From Agmasoma carcini (nom. nud.) (Eukaryota; Microsporidia; Thelohaniidae): 64,000 nucleotides of DNA. A program made the position numbers and the translations under genes. The stretch lies in NCBI GenBank assembly GCA_029232285.1, contig JAOXFI010000005.1, positions 62,001 through 126,000 of the forward strand, in the 5' to 3' direction. Below, one piece after another: positions 11,882 to 21,675 of the stretch (the stretch's first letter is position 1; every line of letters begins with the position of its first letter). Under the pieces are notes generated by a model. That model saw only the letters and a list, made by a program, of their open reading frames with translations. It was not told the origin of the DNA and ran no database searches.

Positions 11882-12517
11882 TCAACAACATCCTTTTTTC
11901 TCTGCACTCTTCTTCTTCATCTTTCTTGGATTGAATGACTCCTTTTTAACTTCTTTCTTAACATAAGTCTTTTCAATCTCTTTTTCTCTCTTATAAATCT
12001 GCTCAATCAATATCTTAAAGGCCTCTTCAATGTTACTATTGTCTACTGCTGATGTTTCAAAAAAACCAACATTCTCCTCCAATGATAAATTCTTACCTGT
12101 GCTATGTTCAACAGTTCTTTCATTCTCAAGGTCTGATTTATTACCGATCAGCATTATAGGAATGTTAGATGACGAGTTACGTCTCAATTCTATTAACCAG
12201 TTTAGTCTTGCATCCTTTAGTGATTTTTCATTAGTGATATCATAAACAATAACACCGCCCTTTGCTCCTCTATAATATGATGATATAATTGAATTATAGC
12301 GTTCTTGTCCTGCTGTATCCCATATCTGTGCTTTTACTTTACCAGTCTTTAAAGAAAAAGTTTTTGTTCCAAATTCTACTCCTATTGTGGGTCTAGAGAA
12401 TTCAGAGAATTCTTTACCAATCAACCTATTTAGTATGTTAGTCTTTCCTACATTTGAATCTCCTATCAGTACAATCTTAAATAAATGTTCAAAGTGTTCA
12501 TTTGGTGTTGAAGGCAT
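11882..12517 (-). CDS. Rab11-like small GTPase
   Basis: Vesicle-traffic GTPase, probably on recycling or post-Golgi membranes. P-loop GDSNVGKT near residue 19, switch I TIGVEFGTKTF, switch II WDTAGQERYNSI, GNKSD for guanine specificity near 125 and an ETSA motif near 154. The KAQIWDTAGQERYNSI and YYRGAKGGVIVYDI blocks are those of the Rab11/Ypt31 group. The C-terminus is lysine-rich and ends in CC, a double geranylgeranylation signal. The 211-residue length is normal. The stop TGA is followed closely by A/T-rich DNA with AATAAA. Confidence 0.92.
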   Translation of the reverse strand: MPSTPNEHFEHLFKIVLIGDSNVGKTNILNRLIGKEFSEFSRPTIGVEFGTKTFSLKTGKVKAQIWDTAGQERYNSIISSYYRGAKGGVIVYDITNEKSLKDARLNWLIELRRNSSSNIPIMLIGNKSDLENERTVEHSTGKNLSLEENVGFFETSAVDNSNIEEAFKILIEQIYKREKEIEKTYVKKEVKKESFNPRKMKKKSAEKKGCC

Positions 12518-12592
12518 GTTGTTTACAAAGATTCAGATAAAATCATATGAAACATGTTTCAAAACAAAATTTATCAGAAACAAAATTATAAA

Positions 12593-12652
12593 ATATATAA
12601 TATATAATATATAATATATAATATATAATATATAATATATAATATATAATAT
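12593..12652. repeat. Microsatellite, (ATATAAT)n
   Basis: About eight head-to-tail copies of the heptamer ATATAAT, slightly imperfect at the 3' end, just upstream of the Rab11-like gene. Confidence 0.9.
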
Positions 12653-13494
12653 AGAATATTTAATATAAGTATATAATATAAGTATAATATAATTAGATAG
12701 ATATTAGTTAGTTAGATTATATAGGATTGGATTTTTTTGATCATATTTACATTTCTCATATTCTAAAGTTTTTTTATACAATTAAATAATTCATATCAAA
12801 ATGCAATTTTTCATATCAACTAACAAATAAATTTAATACATTTTCATTATTTACTTTGATTTGGAAATCTTTATTAATTGATAATAAAATTATTACACTT
12901 TGATATAAATATTTTGAAATTGGATAGAGAAACGTTATAAAAATTAAGATCATTTATGATAAATGTTTCAGAAGGTGAAATATAAGACAAATTAGTAGCT
13001 TTGAGTTTATACAATAATATGACTTATATTGTTCAAATTTTATACTCAATATAAATTTAAAAGATTAGAAATGATTATAGAGATAAAAGGGAATATTGTT
13101 CATTTGTATTTAAAATAGTTTATAAGGTATTAAAGAAATAAAGGAAGGTTGTACAGAAAGATGATAAATATGAATATATAGTAGAGATTGATGAGTCTTA
13201 GTCATGTAAGTGCAAAATAACCAGGGAAGGCATGGTCAGTTTTGTTTAAGTAAGGTAGCTTCTGTAGATTACACAAAAACTTGAGATATGTTAAAATTAA
13301 TTAGCAGAGACTTTTAGAGGAAATAATATACATTAATAATAGAACAAACATTATTCTGTTTATTTTCTAATAATGAATTGGAAAACATGTTGGTGATAAA
13401 TTTACTTAAAATCAATAAAAATATTTAAAATATTGAATAAAATAATTAAAGTATAATCCTATAAGTATATCTATGATGTTTTTATATAATCTAT
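12653..13494. other. Gene-free stretch
   Basis: No frame or repeat recognised. A/T-rich throughout. Confidence 0.5.
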
Positions 13495-14240
13495 TTTGAT
13501 AAGATTTTGGATCAAGGGCAAAAATTTCCTCTTATTTTTAACAAATATTGAGCCATTGTTAAATAGTGACGATGAATTAATAACATTTTTACAAAATTTG
13601 GGTATATTAAAGAGGAATTAATTATACCCTATCTGTCGTGTACCGTGAATAATACCAAATCATACAGAAATGTAAATAAAAAAACTTTTAGATGTTTTAG
13701 TAAACCCTTTACCAATTTTTAAAAATATTTTTTAATTTGCAAAAACGGGTTTTTTGATGACTTTGGTGAATAATTAAGTATTATATTAAAAATAATTAAA
13801 TTATGGTTGAAAAATTGAATTCAAGGTGTATGTATTATTTTTATGCGCATCTGATGATGTTAAGAGGAACGGGGCTTACTCATTAAGTTGATAAAGTCAA
13901 TTCAAACACAAGAAAGAAAATCATAGAGATAAGTTTCAGAATAATGATCTATGAGAGTTAAGTATCGCTATAACCTCATCAATACCTTCCAAAGTATACA
14001 TAAAATATGTTACTGATATGAATGTGCTGACCTTATTACCTATTATCAGATGTGTCTGTAGGAGGGTACAGTGTTCTATTCTGATAAATTTTGATCATAT
14101 TCCAGAATATACTCTCGTATTGGCTTGATTTGATGCACAGTTAATCACAATGTTAACTTTGTTGTTCTTTTAACATGCACTAATAATCAGAATATTAAAT
14201 CATATTGAGGAAAAATCAAAACACGTATTAAAGCAAAAAA
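13495..14240 (+). mobile_element. Degraded Merlin transposase, copy B
   Basis: Plus-strand remnant. 13560-13620 reads DELITFLQNLGILKRN, the N-terminal block, followed by a cysteine-containing stretch (PICRVP). At 13890-13920 the DNA matches copy C base for base over much of GTTGAT..AGTCAATTCAAACACAAG, the VDES block, but with an indel. At 14070-14200 broken frames give YSD, SYSRIYSRIGLI, TVNHNVNFVVLL and TNNQNIKS, matching the SDEW..Y, GY.H.TVNHS..FVD and HTN.IES blocks. Dead copy. It lies next to a Tc1-like remnant of opposite strand. Confidence 0.7.
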
Positions 14241-14329
14241 GGTTTACAGACTACTAGAATAGAAATTTTCTGGCAAAAATTATAGCAAAAACAGCCTCAT
14301 AAAAAGAAACTTTTAAAAAAAATTGTTTA

Positions 14330-15554
14330 GGGGTAAAATTTTGGTCGTGTCCAGATTTTTGCAACCATAACTTCTTTAATCTAGTCACTAATAAAATCTA
14401 CTAATGCTCTATAATACAAATTACCGATATCAACAAAATTCACTAATTTTTAATATTAAATGCGCCTTGTTTTCAAAAACAACATTTCTTAGTTCTTGCT
14501 TTAAATAAATCCATAGATGTTCTATAGGGTTGAGATCTAGGGCTTATGAAAGCCATTCTAACATTTCAATGTTCATAATTTAAAAAACTCTTATGTCATC
14601 TTATTTTTATGCTTTGGATCATTGTCTTGTTGAAATTTATATTATAAAATTAAAATTTTCCTGCACCCTCATTTAAATTATTGCTTAATATTTGAGTATA
14701 ATATAGTGCATTTAAGATTCCATCTGAAAACACCGAAAGAATCCCAACACCATTTCTACTCATACAACCCCAAACAAATATTTTCCTCTTACCAAATTTA
14801 ACTGTTTCATTTATAGGCGCTGATTTTCTTTCTTAAACCCACACCTTTTGACTCTTAGAGTCATTATAAAATTAAAAAAAAACTTTCATCTAAAAAATAA
14901 CATCGCTAAAATAGCCTTTACCTGTAAATAGCTACATTTTTGCAATTTTTAATTTGTTAATGATTTGCACATATGATAATTTTGGCTTAGAAGAAAGATA
15001 AATACATTTGAAGTGACTTTTCCTTGAAAAACACACACGCTTTCATCACAGATACTTATATTTGATTCATCTTAAAACATTTTTTGTTATTACGGCATGT
15101 AGCGTAGATGTTTTATTTAATCATTTTTAATCAATTTTATATTGCTGATATCAATTAATTTCTTCCTGCCACTACCACCTTTTTTTTATCCTCTTCATCA
15201 TTCTTGTATTTTCTAACGCAATCTTGTATTTAGATCTTTTTAAGTCGATTTTTCCCCTGATTTTGCGTATTGAAACTCCTATAGAAAATAACTGAAAAAT
15301 CGCCCTTTGTCGAATTCAGAAATATGTTTACCCATTAAGGTATTTGTTTTTATAGTTATATAATGAAGGAAATTATATGATATTTTTTTGGGTGTCCGGT
15401 TTTTTATCAAAATCATCAAAAGAGTTCATATAAAACGCGCGATTCAAAAATAAAATAGATATACTTATACTATTAAACTCAAATTATTTTTTATTCAAAA
15501 ATTTACACTTTTTATAAAATCTTTTTGGGGTGTCCGTTTTTTTTGAAGTACTGT
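14330..15554 (-). mobile_element. Degraded Tc1/mariner-like element (second family)
   Basis: Minus-strand transposase in pieces: a helix-turn-helix-like part near 15100-15290, then KFGKRKIFVWGCMSRNGVG near 14750-14810, the second catalytic aspartate in QQDNDPKHKNK near 14605-14637 and ALDLNPIEHLWIYLKQEL near 14500-14550 (the D/E-PIE-LW block of Tc1). A terminal tail VAKIWTRP near 14355 follows. At the right end two similar motifs occur, GTGTCCGG-T6 at about 15391 and GGGGTGTCCG-T8 at about 15529, ending in AAGTACTGTA at 15554. These could be the outer and inner repeats of a long terminal inverted repeat. I could not find the matching left end. Many stops and frameshifts. Confidence 0.65.
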
Positions 15555-15888
15555 ATTTCAACTATTTTTAAACAATCTTTTAACATTTTAAAATATTTAT
15601 TGGGTTTTAGTAATTTTTCACGACATGTATTTCCGTCTGCAAACTTGTACACCTTAACCGAAAATAAATTTATAACTCATGTCAATCATAAGCAAAAATT
15701 TGCTGATCCCATAAGTCTGAAAATATATAACAAAATATTGAATGTTATATTCTAAAACATAATATAATGATTTTATTAGATATGAGTTAATTAATATTCT
15801 CAACGTCTTATAATGTATTTATTAATATAAGGACAATATTTAACCTTGCCCCGTAAAAACGTATCATTTTTTAAAAAATTTATACTAT

Positions 15889-17439
15889 TTAATATTTTTT
15901 AATTAATTCACGTACTTCATTTATAGTCATTACATCTTCATTCTTTCCTAAACATGAAACTTCAATGAAAAATCGATAGTTTTCCCAATATTTTTCTTCT
16001 AAGAATTTTCTTAAATTCTCCCCCTTAAAATCTATAACACCATCTCTCATAATTTTATATGTATTTTTCATAGCATTTAAACTTTCATCCTTAATTACAT
16101 CAGTAAGATCTGAAATTCTATGCTTAAAGATTTTATAAACGTCAGGTTGGACCTTTAAGCACCAATTTTGACGATCTCCAAGTTCAGATACCATCTGATT
16201 AAAAGAAAATATATCAACAGTTTCAATAAATTTCTTTTTAAATGTTATCATACCACCTTTACCAAGTATTTCTATCAATTTAAAGTTTTCAATCATAAAA
16301 AACTTTAAAGAAGATCTAAGCCTTTGCTTAAACTGTGGTATTTGATGTAAAACACCAACGTATGGTTCCTCTATCAAAACACACTTCAAATCATCCTCTG
16401 CATTCGAATGCAAATGCCTAGAGAAGTAATTCTTAGTAACAAGACCGTTGTAAGAAGATTCTCCACCAATATATAAAATATCAGTTACATTAAAGGTTGA
16501 ATCACTAAAAATACAATCTCCAAAAAAATAATTTTTTGCTGAAAAAAATTTATCACACCAAAGAGAATTTCTAGTTTGCTTGTTACGTAAACTATAGATA
16601 GACTCAAGGTGAGGTGTTTTATTAAGTCTTATTATGAAAAATTTCTTTTCATGACCTACTCTTAATACACTTTCATTGTCTGGTGCTATGTACACGCACC
16701 AGACATTGCTGTTATCAGCAAACATGCATATTTTACTATCTCGCTTAAGAATAGAAAACAGTTCGTCATAACTTTCACTCTTATTTAGAACCTTAGCAGG
16801 TAATATGTCGACCATTTGCTTTGAAAACATGATTAATCTATACAATAATGGCGCTGCTTTGTTATGTGATATGAAGAATGAGTCTTCTAAGTTAAATTCG
16901 ATATTTTTAATACCTTTTTTATAAAAAATATTGTATACACAAATTTCTTCATTGTTATATTTGATTTTAAATAAATTTCCTTTGTTAGAACCAGCATATA
17001 TTTTTTTGATAGTGTCGTTTTTATTTTCAGCTGGTTTTGGTATATATGACAGGGGCTTAATATGTTGGTTAGGTGTGATAAAAGGGTATTTGTTATCGGG
17101 AACAGGTGTTAGGTTAGGGATAGCCTTGCTTTCTTTTATGATTTTATCTATTTTTAAAACACTATCATCAATTTCTTGCTTTTTTTGGATGGGCATGCCT
17201 ATTGGCATCATCTTTTTGTAAAGTAGTTCTTCCCTTTCCTTTTGAATCTTAAATTCTTCTTCCTTTTCGATTTTTTTGAGTTTGTGTAAGCATTTTTCAT
17301 AAAAGTCAATAATCAAGTCACGGCATGATAAATTGGAGGCTCTGGTCCATGTTGTATTTCCATCTTTCCATTCAACAAGGAAGTAATCAATGTTATGCAT
17401 TTTCTTATATTCAAGTATCTTCTTTGGGATTGACACCAT
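15889..17439 (-). CDS. Chromodomain protein, function unknown
   Basis: The N-terminus (residues about 5-55) is a chromodomain: KKILEYK, then YFLVEWKDG, TTWTRASNLSC and an amphipathic helix DLIIDFYEKCL. It keeps the aromatic cage positions that bind methylated lysine (Y, W, W-like). A lysine/glutamate-rich coiled-coil linker follows, then about 400 residues I do not recognise. There is no visible SET, helicase or chromoshadow domain. The protein may be a reader of histone H3 methylation, as in HP1 or Chp families, but this is inferred from the N-terminal domain only. The start ATG follows GAGCCC, a CCC-like signal. 516 residues. The gene ends 335 bp from the Tc1-like remnant. Confidence 0.75.
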   Translation of the reverse strand: MVSIPKKILEYKKMHNIDYFLVEWKDGNTTWTRASNLSCRDLIIDFYEKCLHKLKKIEKEEEFKIQKEREELLYKKMMPIGMPIQKKQEIDDSVLKIDKIIKESKAIPNLTPVPDNKYPFITPNQHIKPLSYIPKPAENKNDTIKKIYAGSNKGNLFKIKYNNEEICVYNIFYKKGIKNIEFNLEDSFFISHNKAAPLLYRLIMFSKQMVDILPAKVLNKSESYDELFSILKRDSKICMFADNSNVWCVYIAPDNESVLRVGHEKKFFIIRLNKTPHLESIYSLRNKQTRNSLWCDKFFSAKNYFFGDCIFSDSTFNVTDILYIGGESSYNGLVTKNYFSRHLHSNAEDDLKCVLIEEPYVGVLHQIPQFKQRLRSSLKFFMIENFKLIEILGKGGMITFKKKFIETVDIFSFNQMVSELGDRQNWCLKVQPDVYKIFKHRISDLTDVIKDESLNAMKNTYKIMRDGVIDFKGENLRKFLEEKYWENYRFFIEVSCLGKNEDVMTINEVRELIKKY

Positions 17440-18756
17440 TGGGCTCAGTATTTTTACAAAAGAGTAAAAATTTTGTTAATCATCATTATTTATGAAATTA
17501 ACAATTATTATGTTGTGTATAATTGATGAATTGTATATTTTTTAGTTAATTATACTTTTTTGGTAATATTTGTAAAATGACATTTATAAAATATTATATT
17601 TTATATTTAGTTAGTTAGAGTATAAGTAAATATGAAATCTTAATAATTAAAGTATATTAATAAATTAAATGATATTAATCATATATTATATCATATAGAT
17701 TATATAATGTAGATTGTTAACTTTGATGTGTATTATAGCACTAATAATATATTTTTAAGAGGTACAAATATGACTATTTTTTAATTTAATTGTTCTTACA
17801 AGATTGTAAATATATAAAACATCAAACCTATAAGTAAGTAGTAGTGATATACATTAGCTGCTTTATGGTTACTAATGATAATTTTAAAGTGATACCATCT
17901 TAAACATACAAAGGTTGTAGTATTACGTTATATACTAATGTCATAGGATGTGATTAAAGAATTATCAATGATTTATCTACACTCGGTCTAAAATTAACAA
18001 ATATCGTTTAATAATAAATAATTTTATTGTCCCATTATATTTACCTATAATTTCATAGAATTATGTGTAAAAGTGATTAGGAACCTTTTCATACAATAAG
18101 ACCAAAACTAATTAGCATTTATGGAAAACCCAATTAACACGTAAATACCCTAAAAATCTGTGCACATCAAAATTTAAATGGAATAAACATATAACAATTA
18201 TGATTTGATAATAATGGTTGAAGAATTAGAATAACATACCTTCTTATATTCTGATAGTAAAGGCTTAATGGGATGTAATTTCAGCCGAATTTATAATAAT
18301 AGTGTCGGGACAAAAGAATAATTGAGTATTTATGAAATGTTGTGCCAAAAGGGATTTATTTATGTGTTGTCGAGGGTACCAGGCCCGTGTCTTCCTAGTG
18401 GTATTTGTCATCTGTCATCTTGCACCATTTCTTCTGTAGAGGTATCGTCCTTAAATAGTTTTCACGCTGTCTTAGAGATTATGATTAATTAAAATAATGG
18501 TCAGCATAATTCAATATATCTCATTCTGATTCACAACAAATAGGTTTATTTATCAAATATGAAAATCTATAAAATTGTATTCATTGTAAAACCTTCCGCT
18601 AATTTTTTATACTTACAATAATCTTAATGTATCAGTCCACCTAGAAAAGGAAAAAGACTTAAAATAAAACAATAATAAGTAAAATGGAATGTATTAGGGG
18701 CCATACACATATCTTGCTTTTAAAAGAAAATAAAAAACTTGATTTCATGCTCTTTT
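17440..18756. other. Gene-free stretch
   Basis: No believable gene. A G/C-richer patch at about 18360-18460 has only short broken frames on both strands. I recognise no family. Confidence 0.5.
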
Positions 18757-18990
18757 AAACTATCTTAGATGGGGATAGTAAGGCTTAAAGACACCATACT
18801 ATATTATAGCTAGGATTAGTGCTATCATCACATCAACCAGCTTATATCTTAAAGAAGTGTGCCTTCCCTGCCAATAAAGAAGAAATATCTATCTATATTA
18901 CGCAAATTAGATCAAAGTGAAAAAAATCTTTATTATCCATTGCCCTGGCAGACTCTAACCTGATATAGTCAAATTAGCCGTTGTTTTCAC
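18757..18990 (-). repeat. Dispersed repeat of unknown type, copy 1
   Basis: Reverse-complement copy of the repeat also seen at 22660-22897 and 37733-37962. Shared blocks in element orientation: GGCTAATTT..CTATATCA, TTAAGATATAAGCTGGTTG, a CACTAAT block and CCATCTAAGAT. Between blocks it diverges strongly and carries indels. No reading frame is shared. A pol III box-B-like GTTCGAACC lies nearby at 19026-19034 on its 5' side, but the other copies do not clearly share it. Confidence 0.6.
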
Positions 18991-19618
18991 TCTACACATT
19001 ATGAAGTATATAAATATCTGACCAAGGTTCGAACTCGGTACCTTTGCATCATTAAGTAATACTGTTCTTCTATATTTTGTTTTTTTCAGAAGCTAAAATA
19101 TTGCTTAAAACATCAAGTAAGTATATTCATGGTTTTATAATCTGATAAGCTGTAGATTAAGATATTTCTATTGTAGAATGGTATAAAGTAAGACGTTTCC
19201 CTTCTAAAAGCCAAAAGGCTTTATAAATACCACATTATCATATCCTGTTAATGAAATAAATAATATATTAAGATCTGAACAGGAATAAAGTCATGGTATG
19301 TGAAGTGAAGCGACACAACGATAATTTCATTAAAAATTACTACCAAAGCAACAAAAAAATCATTAAATATTTTGATTAAAGGTTATACTTATTCTTATTT
19401 ATCTTATCATCAATATATAAGTGTGTCCTCAAGATATGTTCAATCTTTATTGAATATGAAAATATTTTTTATGAATAATTAAAATTTACATTTTTACCAT
19501 AACACATTTAATAACCAAAATGTGATAAATCTTTGTTTACTGTTTATTACCAATATTAGATTTATAAATAATAGTCACAACCACCACCTTACAGCTTTAA
19601 TATAATTAAATATTTATT
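18991..19618. other. Gene-free stretch
   Basis: Nothing supported. A tRNA T-arm-like hairpin at 19022-19038 is not part of a full tRNA. Confidence 0.45.
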
Positions 19619-19996
19619 TTAATCTTCAAAATGATAGCCCATTTCATCTGATATTTTTTTATTAGTAATACCTTCTAACTCAGCAATATTACCAATTAAA
19701 GACTGTGCAATATCCTTCAATTCATTGTATTTGTTTATTTTACCAATCAAATCCTTTGATTCTTTAATATAATCACTAATATTTAAATCTTTCATTATTT
19801 TTTCATTTTCTCTTTTGTAAAATAAATTTTCAACTTCTAAGTATGATTTTGTTAAATAAAAATAGTTGGTCTCGATCTCTTCAATCAAATTATGCTCTAA
19901 TAGAAAGTCAAAGTGTTTTATGTTCTTCTTGTGAATTATAATTTGCGTTTCCCAGTCATTTAATAAATTTTTGTTTTTTTTTACTGTTGCTTTCAT
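19619..19996 (-). CDS. SWI5: DNA repair protein Swi5/Sae3 family
   Basis: Small recombination mediator that, with Sfr1 or Mei5, helps Rad51/Dmc1 form filaments. The C-terminal third carries the family hallmark: INKYNELKDIAQSLIGNIAE (residues about 87-106), then EGITNKKI, as in the Swi5 pattern LH-YN-IKD-Q-L-G-IAE-G. The N-terminal 85 residues are charged helix likely to form a coiled coil. At 125 residues it is normal for the family. I see no Sfr1/Mei5 partner in the window. The ATG follows an AATTTTTTCTT tract, and the stop overlaps AAAATAAATA. Confidence 0.85.
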   Translation of the reverse strand: MKATVKKNKNLLNDWETQIIIHKKNIKHFDFLLEHNLIEEIETNYFYLTKSYLEVENLFYKRENEKIMKDLNISDYIKESKDLIGKINKYNELKDIAQSLIGNIAELEGITNKKISDEMGYHFED

Positions 19997-20109
19997 AAGA
20001 AAAAATTATATAATTTTTCTAGTAAATAAATATATTTTTAAAATGATTTGAGTTATGAAAATAAATTGACTAACTAACTATTGATGTGACAAATATATAA
20101 TCATACTTT

Positions 20110-20275
20110 GAAATAGCTTTCCTGTGTTTGTCATACTCCATAACAACATTCCCGTGTTTGTCATGCTTTTAAAAAAAATTCACGTATTGGTATTGTCATG
20201 CTTTTAAATAATTTTCCCGTGTTTGTCATACTCCATAACAACTTTACTGTGTTTGTCATACTATATTTAAGACCA
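20110..20275. repeat. Short tandem repeat of a GTGTTTGTCATAC unit
   Basis: Five imperfect copies of CCCGTGTTTGTCATACTCC, spaced about 30-45 bp, with linkers alternating between CATAACAAC and a TTTTAAA run. Copies start near 20120, 20152, 20190, 20216 and 20248. It sits between the SWI5 start and the 3' end of the lipase gene. Confidence 0.85.
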
Positions 20276-20342
20276 CATAATCTATTTATTTATAATTATA
20301 AATTTTAAAAAAAACTTTTTCTAAATATTTTATTGATTTTCT

Positions 20343-21131
20343 TCAATCACTACAAATTTCCTCAAAAATATTTAAACTACTTGTCAGCCATAATGCAGCC
20401 TTTAAAACAAATATTTTATGATATAAAACACTATCAAAAGGACCAGAAGGTATACAATAGCTTCTCCCTACATGACAATCGGTCTCTAAATAATATTTTG
20501 CTAATCTACAAGCTGCAAATCTTTTATCACACCCCCCATTGAAAATAGGATCATTACACATGCCTATGTGAATAACATCTCCATTCTTCAAATTTAAAAG
20601 ATTAGAAATGTATTTTTCACCAGGTGAATTAAATGCCACAACCTTCATATCTAATGACTGACCAGCTAATGATGCTATAGCACCACCTAAAGAATGCCCT
20701 GTCAGTATTATTTCTCTATTTGGATACTCACGCTGTACATATTTAATCAAATCTATAGCTTTAGGCAAATATGAACTTGCTTTTATTATATCCCTTTTCT
20801 TTGCCCTCTTACACTCAGAAGAATCACATTTGGTAAATAAAATTTCATTCATTCTTCTGTCACTTCTCGCTGTAGGCCCTAAATCTCTATCAAAAATACT
20901 CAAAGTCGTCCCTTTAAAAGCAATTACCATATTATCATTATAATCAAATACTCTTGCATTCAATCCATTTGCTGATTTAAAATGAAATACTTCTACAAAT
21001 TCAGATTCAATCCTATAAGCTTCATCTGACATGTCTAAAAGGCTCATAAACGTATTTTTGTGCACATTTAGATCAATATCATTAACTTTTATAAAATTAA
21101 ACACATCCAATATCGAGTGCATATGAAACAT
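20343..21131 (-). CDS. Class 3 lipase, Atg15-like
   Basis: Alpha/beta hydrolase with the nucleophile elbow GHSLGG at residues 145-150 (S147). The C-terminal half follows the autophagic-body lipase Atg15 closely: FNSPGEKY, then MCNDPIFNGGC (likely catalytic D194), a cysteine-rich stretch and ETDCHVGRS (likely catalytic H220). Atg15 degrades phospholipid membranes inside the vacuole. Unlike yeast Atg15 (520 residues, N-terminal membrane anchor), this one is 262 residues with no clear anchor or signal peptide, so its location is uncertain. An alternative start at M4 exists. It is separated by 49 bp from the stop of uS17 on the same strand. Confidence 0.85.
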   Translation of the reverse strand: MFHMHSILDVFNFIKVNDIDLNVHKNTFMSLLDMSDEAYRIESEFVEVFHFKSANGLNARVFDYNDNMVIAFKGTTLSIFDRDLGPTARSDRRMNEILFTKCDSSECKRAKKRDIIKASSYLPKAIDLIKYVQREYPNREIILTGHSLGGAIASLAGQSLDMKVVAFNSPGEKYISNLLNLKNGDVIHIGMCNDPIFNGGCDKRFAACRLAKYYLETDCHVGRSYCIPSGPFDSVLYHKIFVLKAALWLTSSLNIFEEICSD

Positions 21132-21180
21132 ACAAAAATATTCATTTAAAACTTAGAAAAAACAAAATTGATAAATAATT

Positions 21181-21627
21181 TTAGTTAATGTTGCCTTTCT
21201 TAACTATTTCAATAACAGCAGAACTCTTAGTCTTAGAAAGTGGTCTAGTCTCTCCAAATTTAACTGTATCACCGATTTCAACACTTTTGAAACATGGTGA
21301 GAGATGTGATTGAACTCTACTTCTGCATCTTCTAAACCTCTTGTATTTCTTATCACGTCTAAGTGTGTTCATCTCAATGGTGCAAGTGTTAGATGATCCC
21401 AACTTAACAACAACACCAACTCTAATGTTACCCTTTATGTTGGTAGTTCCTGTAAAAGGACATTTCATATCAATATATGTACCACCAATGGCAGATTCTG
21501 GTACTTTAACACCATAACCGACCTCCTTATAGAACCTTTTGGATTTTTTCTCCATTTCAGAGGCATAAGGACTTACTTCAACTCCTTGTGAAGGGAAAAC
21601 TTTAGCATCATTTACGGCTTGTCGCAT
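21181..21627 (-). CDS. RPS11: 40S ribosomal protein uS17 (S11)
   Basis: Small-subunit ribosomal protein that binds 18S rRNA near helices 7 and 11. The S11/uS17 blocks are present: a basic N-terminus with PSQGV, YIDMKCPFTG, GTTNIKG, NIRVG, a MNTLRRDKKYKRFRR segment, HLSPCF and GDTVKFGETRPLSKTK. At 148 residues the length is normal (human S11 has 158). The start follows AAATTTATCC and is only 48 bp from the divergent Ubc7 start. Confidence 0.96.
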   Translation of the reverse strand: MRQAVNDAKVFPSQGVEVSPYASEMEKKSKRFYKEVGYGVKVPESAIGGTYIDMKCPFTGTTNIKGNIRVGVVVKLGSSNTCTIEMNTLRRDKKYKRFRRCRSRVQSHLSPCFKSVEIGDTVKFGETRPLSKTKSSAVIEIVKKGNIN

Positions 21628-21675
21628 GGATAAATTTTTTAAAAAAAATTTTAAACAACAATTGAAAAATCTACC
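21628..21675. promoter_or_regulatory. Shared 48-bp divergent promoter of uS17 and Ubc7
   Basis: The two ATG codons face away from each other across 48 bp that is almost pure A/T. It has an A/T palindrome-like core (AAATTTTTTAAAAAAAATTTT) next to uS17 and AAAAATCTACC next to Ubc7. All initiation signals for both genes must lie here or inside the coding regions. No other element is visible. Confidence 0.7.

Noticed and set aside
19022..19038. T-arm-like hairpin with GTTCGAACC loop on the minus strand (tRNA candidate)
   Set aside because: No acceptor, D or anticodon stems pair at the right distances. It may be a box-B-like sequence near a repeat, but not a tRNA gene.
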